Below are positions 4,936 to 5,603 of a stretch of DNA of 5,603 nucleotides, piece by piece (the first letter of the stretch is position 1; each line of letters starts with the position of its first letter). Both the position numbers and the translations under genes were made by a program. The notes below the pieces were generated by a model. The model was not told the origin of the DNA, made no database searches, and was given only the letters and a program-made list of their open reading frames with translations. The DNA is from Gammaproteobacteria bacterium UBA3067 (GTDB lineage: Bacteria; Pseudomonadota; Gammaproteobacteria; Pseudomonadales; UBA3067), in the NCBI GenBank assembly GCA_002366835.1, contig DFBZ01000102.1, positions 23,368 to 28,970 on the forward strand, given 5' to 3'.

Positions 4936-5603
4936 TTAGGCAGAGGGGTAGAGGGGGGCGAGTGTTTCCTTTGCTCTATGCTTAAGAGGCTGCTGGGTAT
5001 CGTAGCTCTTAATAAGTTCAGCCAACTTGCTCGCATTCCAAGTGGTGGAATCAGCTTGTGCACTATATAGCAGGCTTTCTAGTTTGCCTAACTCGTCCTT
5101 TAACTCAGCGCTGGTCATTTCAGTTTTAATTTGTCCGATGGAGTGTATGCTTTGGCCGAGGAGGTGGCTCCCCCAATCAATAAGTGTGGCTTGTACTTGT
5201 TTTGGGTTATTTGTTTTACAAGCAGTCAACAATGTTTTCAAGCTGCTTTGTATTTTTAGCTGCCGCTCCTTTTCTAAGAGCTGGTGATCAGCGGCTGAAA
5301 TTTCTTTTGAGGGCTTTCGGCGTAACCATAGAATAAAGTGTGTAATAAGCAGCAACAAAAGCAGCCCCGTTACTACCAGAGCCCCTATTTTCCACTGTTG
5401 TAATTCTTTCAGTAATACGGCGTCGCTGCTTGAGGTTTTCAGCGGTGCTTGTGGGGCGGTGGTGATTTCAGGAGTAGCCGGTTGGGGAGAGCTAGGTATG
5501 GCCTGCACTTGGGGAGCGGCGGGGATGACTCTAATAGAGCGGTTTGGAATACGGGTGGTTTGTAACTGGTTTTCTTGTGTATTCCACCAGCTTACTTCCA
5601 CTG
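4936..5603 (-). CDS. BatD family protein, C-terminal part (5' end outside window)
   Basis: The frame is open to the right edge of the window, and GTG at 5601-5599 is probably an internal Val because the conserved pre-linker motif V-S-W-W-N begins right there. That motif, with the following IPNRSIRVIPA, matches the end of the beta-sandwich region in BatD (compare IPWWN...LP...VLPA, from memory of the family). Next come a Pro/Ala/Gln-rich linker at about 27-58 of the visible part, one membrane helix at about 72-93 (IGALVVTGLLLLLLITHFILWL), an Arg/Lys stop-transfer (RRKPSK), and a cytoplasmic helical domain of about 120 residues. BatD belongs to Bat/MoxR-VWA clusters (MoxR ATPase, DUF58, VWA proteins) whose role in aerotolerance or envelope stress is debated. 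The rest of that operon should lie beyond the window's right edge. Stop is TAA at 4938-4936. Confidence 0.82.
   Translation of the reverse strand, partial: VEVSWWNTQENQLQTTRIPNRSIRVIPAAPQVQAIPSSPQPATPEITTAPQAPLKTSSSDAVLLKELQQWKIGALVVTGLLLLLLITHFILWLRRKPSKEISAADHQLLEKERQLKIQSSLKTLLTACKTNNPKQVQATLIDWGSHLLGQSIHSIGQIKTEMTSAELKDELGKLESLLYSAQADSTTWNASKLAELIKSYDTQQPLKHRAKETLAPLYPSA

Overview
The window looks like a piece of a gammaproteobacterial chromosome with moderate GC. Gene content (MAPEG protein, DUF3833 protein, YlqF-type GTPase, a BatD C-terminus, an OmpR-type two-component pair) and protein style suggest a marine Cellvibrionaceae- or Alteromonas-like organism. That placement is an inference, because no rRNA or other marker gene is present. 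No mobile element, CRISPR array, tRNA or rRNA is visible.

Left part (1-1033, + strand): the 3' end of a DUF4397 protein, closed by a textbook intrinsic terminator, then a stand-alone small membrane protein of the MAPEG superfamily with its own ribosome binding site.

Middle part (1034-3203, + strand): a two-component system in which three reading frames overlap in series. A strong AGGAGG site drives a 19-codon ORF (MTHTPDLH...). Its TGA overlaps the ATG of an OmpR/PhoB-type response regulator (ATGA junction), and the regulator's last 17 bases overlap the histidine kinase gene. The regulator has no good ribosome site of its own and no other usable start, so its translation probably depends on the tiny leader ORF. 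This is the most interesting observation in the window.

Right part (3196-5603, - strand): a secreted DUF3833 protein converges on the kinase, and both stop codons are read from one shared 8-bp palindrome (CTAATTAG). Upstream of it lies a 201-bp gap holding a two-tier inverted repeat just before the DUF3833 start. Next come the ribosome-assembly GTPase YlqF/RbgA and, only 27 nt further upstream, the 3' end of a BatD gene that continues beyond the window. The BatD fragment is probably the end of a moxR/DUF58/VWA/Bat operon, with ylqF possibly read as its distal gene.

No gap between genes exceeds 300 bp. The gaps (478-616, 1034-1166, 3778-3978, 4909-4935) are described through their terminator, repeats and candidate signals. 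Nothing here proves a new system. The leader-coupled two-component operon and the shared-palindrome gene end are the points worth checking.
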